Positions 14,011 to 18,064 of a stretch of DNA of 18,064 nucleotides are shown here, piece after piece. The position numbers and the translations under genes are program-made. Source of the stretch: Euryarchaeota archaeon UBA60 (lineage in GTDB: Archaea > Thermoplasmatota > Poseidoniia > Poseidoniales > Poseidoniaceae). How positions within the stretch are numbered: position 1 is the first letter of the stretch; each line of letters begins with the position of its first letter. The notes beneath the pieces were generated by a model. That model saw only the letters and a list, made by a program, of their open reading frames with translations, was not told the origin of the DNA and made no database searches. The DNA lies in NCBI GenBank assembly GCA_002503395.1, contig DARQ01000045.1, positions 1,972 through 20,035 of the forward strand, in the 5' to 3' direction.

Positions 14011-14592
14011 TCATTTATTCAAACTGCGATATATCAGCCATCCCGCTGGTTGGACATCGACCCCCAAAGGGGTGCCCTCGGCAGGAGCGAGATACCAATC
14101 AAATGCTTTTCGGCATTCGTTGGGAAGAGCCTTCCACCAGTTTTCCGCAATGCCAATTCGGGTACTGGTAACCACTGCTTTTCGACCACAACTATCAGCT
14201 AAATCGAGTATTAATGAATAGTGATGTTGCTTGGAACCCTCCTCATCTGGCGGCCATGACTCTAGCCATAGACGGGTTATTACATACTTTGACGAGGCGT
14301 AGGCCAGTTCTATTTCAAGCGGTGCGGCACCAGCGTCGATGCACACTTCCTTCGCACCCAGCATTATGCAATCGATAACCTCCTCATGTTCTGAGGTAAA
14401 GGGATCGATAATCAAATGGGCTGTATTACTGGCCAGATCCTTGATGTGTTCGAATGGTAATGGCACTCCGGTGGTTCTACGCACTTCGACATAGATTTTC
14501 TGCTCTGCAAGCACCGGGTCCAGAATATGTATATGGTCGGGCTCCAAGTAGTCGCCGATGAGCACGAACCTGCGAATTTTCTGAACCGCCAT
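14011..14592 (-). CDS. Hypothetical protein, 193 aa
   Basis: The family is not recognised. I place the start at ATG 14592, four bases after a GGGGGG tract; an in-frame ATG at 14670 would add 26 residues but overlap the divergent gene. The N-terminal part alternates strands and helices: IRRFVLIGDYLEPDHIHILD, IYVEVRRTTGVPLP, TAHLIIDPFTSEHEEVIDCI, AKEVCIDAG and SKYVITRLWLESWP. This is reminiscent of a (beta/alpha)8-type fold such as HisA relatives, but too weak to name. The C-terminal third includes SLILDLADSCGRKAVVTSTR and FDWYLAPAEGTPLGVDVQPA. No signal peptide or membrane helix is seen. It is divergent from 14654-15154 and on the same strand as the DUF2240 gene. Confidence 0.62.
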   Translation of the reverse strand: MAVQKIRRFVLIGDYLEPDHIHILDPVLAEQKIYVEVRRTTGVPLPFEHIKDLASNTAHLIIDPFTSEHEEVIDCIMLGAKEVCIDAGAAPLEIELAYASSKYVITRLWLESWPPDEEGSKQHHYSLILDLADSCGRKAVVTSTRIGIAENWWKALPNECRKAFDWYLAPAEGTPLGVDVQPAGWLIYRSLNK

Positions 14593-14653
14593 AATCCCCC
14601 CCAGTTCAATTGAGCAGACAAACGGTTCGCTCCGACATCCTTCAACCCTAACT

Positions 14654-15154
14654 ATGAACTTAGAGACCATGGGAGGGCGGCGTTCAGAGGTGCCAAAGCA
14701 CTTGCGAGCACTTTACCAGTTGATACGAAAATACCCCGGTGTCTCATCTTTCTCGATTGTCGAGATGACGCAGAACGATGGTCGGTTCAGTGACGAGATG
14801 AGGAATGAACAATCTGTATCCCAGATGATGTTCGAATTGCGTGATATTGTCGAGGATGGTGGCGCCCCAGGAGCGGTCAATAGGGCGTTGGCGGTGCACG
14901 ACCGTTTGGCTCTTGCCGGATTGGGTGATGCATACCGCTACTTGGTGCGCTCAGTTGAGCGAGGCGAATATTTCGGCATCGGAGATATTCAGCAGGAATT
15001 GGGGCGAATGTCGAATTCGTTTCAACGAAAATTCAATGCTCGAATAGAATACATTTCGGCTGATTATCCCGAGGTGGAAGAAATCTATAATTCGTGGCTT
15101 CAACTGCGCTATATCAGTAATCCCATCGTACGGTTGAATCTGGCAGAATGGTGA
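14654..15154 (+). CDS. Hypothetical helical protein, 166 aa
   Basis: The family is not recognised. The start is ATG 14654, with ATG 14669 as an alternative; neither has a Shine-Dalgarno, so the transcript may be leaderless. The product is mostly helical and charged: PKHLRALYQLIRKYPGVSSF, QSVSQMMFELRDIVEDGG, LALAGLGDAYRYLVRSVERG, QELGRMSNSFQRKFNARIEY and VEEIYNSWLQLRYI. It lacks membrane helices, a signal peptide or Cys motifs. It is divergent from 14011-14592 with a 61-base gap, so the two may be co-regulated. Downstream it converges on the large surface-protein gene at 15287; the 132-base gap between them holds no feature I can support. Confidence 0.65.
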   Translation: MNLETMGGRRSEVPKHLRALYQLIRKYPGVSSFSIVEMTQNDGRFSDEMRNEQSVSQMMFELRDIVEDGGAPGAVNRALAVHDRLALAGLGDAYRYLVRSVERGEYFGIGDIQQELGRMSNSFQRKFNARIEYISADYPEVEEIYNSWLQLRYISNPIVRLNLAEW

Positions 15155-15286
15155 AGAAACAGAGGCAATTGAGGGCTCTTTCAATACCCAATTCTAATCG
15201 ATTCCCTTCGCCTTCTCTCGCTAACCTTGTGCTCAGAATTCAACTGTCCATGAAAAATCTTGCTTATTGCCCACCACACCAGTGTG

Positions 15287-18064
15287 TCATTCAATCTTGG
15301 TAAAGCCACCATCAGCATCCTGTTTCCATGCACCACAGACCTTGCCAACATACCAAGTGCCATCGTCGCGATACTCGTATTCGCCGTCGGAAGGTAGAGA
15401 TTCCCACGAGTCTACTCGGCCGGGGGTGATGCTCGACTGCTGTGCAGTAGCCGTCTCGTCTGAGTGCGGCAACGAAGTTTCATCGTCAGAAAACTTTGCC
15501 TTGATATCCTCAGGGTTTGGTGCGATGGCGGCGAGAGCAGTACCTGCTGATTGCAGATCCAAGTTATCGGTGGTTTCCTTTTGAGTCTCAGTTACAGAGG
15601 TTTCTGTGACCGGTCGGCCGGCATCATCGATGCCGTGTGGTCGACTTTTCGCGGCACTGGGAGGTGGCGGGCCCCTACTGGCTGGGGGCCCCGCTCGTAG
15701 GTTCTCATCGCCATCGGCTCGACGGCGTTGCAGGATGATATTTCCAACAATAATCGCCACGACCAAGATGATGATTCCAGCTATATTCACTGTTGTGAAT
15801 ATCTGCCCCATCAATCCCTCGGCTGGAACCTCTACCAGCATCGAGATATTTGCTTGATTATTCATCTCTTCGAGTTCGGCAATACTGTTATTCTCATCGA
15901 CGATTGCTCTTATCGCCCAGGTACCAGAGGCATTTGGGGTTAGTCCAAAGGTCATCGGCCAACTATGCTGCGCTGAAAGGCCTTCTTTCTTGGAATTGCG
16001 ATAAATTACCTCTGAATATCCATCATGGTCTAGCCAAACTGTAACCTCAATTGGCCGCTCAATCGCCTCATTGATATTTCTCACCGTCATTCCGACCAGA
16101 TATTCTACCCCGGGTTGTCTGTCCTTCCCACCATCCTTCCACTCTAGGTCAACGGTAAGGTCAGGGCCATTTGAAGGTAGGATCAATTCCATCCACGGGT
16201 CGGAAGCATGGTTAGGCAGTCCGTTATTGTCGAGTTGATTTCCCGCATCATCCTGACCCGACAGCCAGCAGGCGAAAGTCGCTTCCTCGGACAGTGATGA
16301 GGCATCTCCCAAATGTTGCATATCGAGGTTGAATTGGAATAGGACCAAGTCGGCGAAAGTGCTGTCAGGGGGTGCTTGTGCGGTGAAGGTCGGCCAGTCG
16401 AGCGCAAATGACCTGACCTGACAAACGATGGTCAGGTTACCTGTCCATGCGGTGGTCTCTCTGACATTGGCTACTATAACAACATCATCGAGGGAATAAC
16501 GGCTTTCCATGATATATTTTTGAGGCTCTTGCAATAAGGGTGCGGTACCATCGATGATAATCGTCGGCAGTTCTATGGTCAATAACAAGTAGTTGCCGGA
16601 TGAATCCCAAAGTGATACCTCGGAATTGAGTTCACCATCCACAGATGGGAGTGTAATGGCCGCTTCTATATATCCATCTACGGCCTCGACCAATGTTGAA
16701 CCACTCCACTCATGGTCAATTACAGTGCCTGACCACAATAAGGTCAGGGAAGCATTTAGCGGATTTTGCGAGTCGAAGAACTCGATGAATGAAGTCCAGA
16801 TTATCTCATCACCTGCAGACGCGAAATAGCCAGCGGAAACATTGCCGACTGCGCCTCCGGTATTTTCGACAATGCTTAGCGATGTTGCATTCACCTGATT
16901 TGAGAAATACCATGAAGCAGATTGCGACCAAGAGTCATTGGTGCCGTCCTTGTCGATTATCACGATAACCAATGCTCCACCATCCAAGCCTTGTAGAATG
17001 AATTCCCAATTCACGGAAAATTCTATTGAGACGGTTTCAACATCTCCATTAACACTGCTGCTACACGAAATTTTCTGGCCGTTTATCCAACCGCCCAATG
17101 CTTGGCAGATTTCTGAAACCCCATTCCATTTAACCCCAAGTGATTGGTCACCACCCAGATAGAGAGATATTTCCAAGACATCATCGAGACTGTTGAAATC
17201 GAAAAAGTCAACCTCCCATCCGAAGGTGGCGTCAGGCTCGATTCTCTGACCTAGTCCGGGTGGGCTCTCGGTAAGTGCCCTCACTCCGATAATCTCGGAA
17301 ATTCGTGCATCCCTGGTCTCCCAACCGACCGATATCCCCTCACCCCCCGCGCCGAGTGGGTGGCCGGCGAAATCAAGTCCGCTGAATTCGACCTCAACCC
17401 TGCCGTGGTCTGGATTACCGTACTCATTGAAGGTGGCATTTACCCACCAGATGCCGTGGCTACCTTGGACGGTGAAATTTATCGCCACATATTCTCCGGG
17501 TTGCGCTTCACCGTCAGACAGAGTTCCCCCGTCGTGCAGTCCCTCAACCCATATCTCCAACTGCGAATTATCCGGGTCTGGTCCACCGCTATCACCGAGC
17601 ATCAAACTCAGGTTTCTTTGCGTTTCGACGTCCACATATGAGTCGTTTGCCGGCTCACTGGCCAGCAGGATGGCATGGTCGCCATCGATGGTGAATTGCA
17701 GTGGTATCTCATCCCAGGATAAATTGATGCTCATTGCGGTTCGAACCTGCATTGCCATTGTGCACAGCCCTGAAACATTATTTGGGACAAATAGATTATC
17801 AGTTGCATTTGTAGTCCATTCCTCGCTCCAATTATTCCATCCCGAACCATTGGTCAGTAGAGTAGATGCCTGCAGTCTCCATTCCACCTCACCTTGCTGG
17901 ATGGTTGAGCCATCAGTAAATGCGATGCTAGGGGAGACCACCAACTCACTCAGGGCCGGAACTACCGAGCCCGATGTGACATTGGTGCCGGTGGCAGCAT
18001 TAGTGACGATGCCTATCGATGCTGTCACATCGTCATCGATTACCATGCTGGTGAGGTGAACATG
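15287..18064 (-). CDS. Large surface protein with CARDB module, one membrane helix and cytoplasmic tail (5' end outside window)
   Basis: The frame stays open beyond the first ATG (18046) to the right edge, so the N terminus and any signal peptide are outside; at least 925 residues are present. Numbered from ATG 18046, most of the protein is beta-sandwich-like and Asp/Ser/Asn-rich, with many potential glycosylation sites (NGS, NVS, NLT). A CARDB-type module lies at ~626-737 (GPDLTVDLEWKDGG, then NSIAELEEMNNQANIS). One membrane helix follows at ~748-770 (NIAGIIILVVAIIVGNIIL), with RRR on the inner side. The cytoplasmic tail of ~148 residues has a Pro-rich stretch (GPPASRGPPPPSAAKS), a Thr/Glu linker and a compact end: SWESLPSDGEYEYRDDGTWY, then GAWKQDADGGFTKIE. 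It could be a receptor-like or S-layer-linked protein with a cytoplasmic docking motif; the function is unknown. Confidence 0.82.
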   Translation of the reverse strand, partial: HVHLTSMVIDDDVTASIGIVTNAATGTNVTSGSVVPALSELVVSPSIAFTDGSTIQQGEVEWRLQASTLLTNGSGWNNWSEEWTTNATDNLFVPNNVSGLCTMAMQVRTAMSINLSWDEIPLQFTIDGDHAILLASEPANDSYVDVETQRNLSLMLGDSGGPDPDNSQLEIWVEGLHDGGTLSDGEAQPGEYVAINFTVQGSHGIWWVNATFNEYGNPDHGRVEVEFSGLDFAGHPLGAGGEGISVGWETRDARISEIIGVRALTESPPGLGQRIEPDATFGWEVDFFDFNSLDDVLEISLYLGGDQSLGVKWNGVSEICQALGGWINGQKISCSSSVNGDVETVSIEFSVNWEFILQGLDGGALVIVIIDKDGTNDSWSQSASWYFSNQVNATSLSIVENTGGAVGNVSAGYFASAGDEIIWTSFIEFFDSQNPLNASLTLLWSGTVIDHEWSGSTLVEAVDGYIEAAITLPSVDGELNSEVSLWDSSGNYLLLTIELPTIIIDGTAPLLQEPQKYIMESRYSLDDVVIVANVRETTAWTGNLTIVCQVRSFALDWPTFTAQAPPDSTFADLVLFQFNLDMQHLGDASSLSEEATFACWLSGQDDAGNQLDNNGLPNHASDPWMELILPSNGPDLTVDLEWKDGGKDRQPGVEYLVGMTVRNINEAIERPIEVTVWLDHDGYSEVIYRNSKKEGLSAQHSWPMTFGLTPNASGTWAIRAIVDENNSIAELEEMNNQANISMLVEVPAEGLMGQIFTTVNIAGIIILVVAIIVGNIILQRRRADGDENLRAGPPASRGPPPPSAAKSRPHGIDDAGRPVTETSVTETQKETTDNLDLQSAGTALAAIAPNPEDIKAKFSDDETSLPHSDETATAQQSSITPGRVDSWESLPSDGEYEYRDDGTWYVGKVCGAWKQDADGGFTKIE

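Noticed and set aside
15181..15363. Minus-strand 60-codon frame in the gap after 15154
   Set aside because: It overlaps the end of the surface-protein gene in another frame and ends in an Arg-rich stretch; no ribosome site.

Overview
The window reads as a piece of a marine euryarchaeal chromosome, most likely Marine Group II (Poseidoniales) or a close relative. The evidence is an archaeal EMC3/DUF106-cmk-truB(cbf5) ribosomal-superoperon remnant, a DUF2240 protein, an archaeosortase together with a PGF-CTERM protein, tRNA-His with encoded G-1 and CCA, Shine-Dalgarno sites of the GGTG/AGGTGA type, TATA-like boxes, and very large acidic surface proteins. The lineage is inferred from gene content, not from a marker-gene comparison.

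Layout. 2-706 (+) is the 3' part of a SAP-domain/acidic-repeat/zinc-ribbon protein. 774-1259 (-) is an unknown protein. 1388-3813 (+) is the tight operon DUF106 (YidC/EMC3-like membrane insertase), cmk (cytidylate kinase) and truB/cbf5 (tRNA/rRNA pseudouridine synthase). A possible micro-ORF (3814-3891, -) with its own TATA box abuts the truB stop. 4039-6408 (-) is a signal-peptide surface protein with cadherin-like and CARDB modules and a C-terminal membrane anchor. 6522-6597 (+) is tRNA-His(GTG). 6634-9324 (-) is a Cys/Asp-rich surface lipoprotein with four LDL-receptor-A-like acidic repeats and a PGF-CTERM tail. 9366-9992 and 9997-10287 (-) are a tusA-ribA pair. 10363-11397 (+) is an archaeosortase, divergent from tusA across a shared TATA region. 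11398-12816 (-) is a DEAD-box helicase with a DbpA-like tail, followed upstream by a 71-residue protein (12880-13095, -) whose leader contains a strong hairpin. 13284-13976 (-) is a DUF2240 protein. 14011-14592 (-) and 14654-15154 (+) are a divergent pair of unknown proteins. 15287-18064 (-) is a large surface protein cut by the right edge, with a CARDB module, one membrane helix and a cytoplasmic tail ending in a compact aromatic motif.

How they fit together. Two themes dominate. One is RNA and membrane biogenesis housekeeping: DUF106, cmk, truB, helicase, tRNA. The other is the cell envelope: three large exported proteins, of which one carries the sorting signal expected for the archaeosortase encoded about 1 kb away. 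The most notable observations are the doubly anchored (N-terminal lipobox plus C-terminal PGF-CTERM) LDLa-like protein beside an archaeosortase, the tusA-ribA operon with a bacterial-type GTP cyclohydrolase II, the unannotated micro-ORF behind truB, and a hairpin that starts at the predicted transcription start of the 71-residue gene. No intergenic stretch exceeds 300 bases. No CRISPR array, insertion sequence or rRNA was seen.
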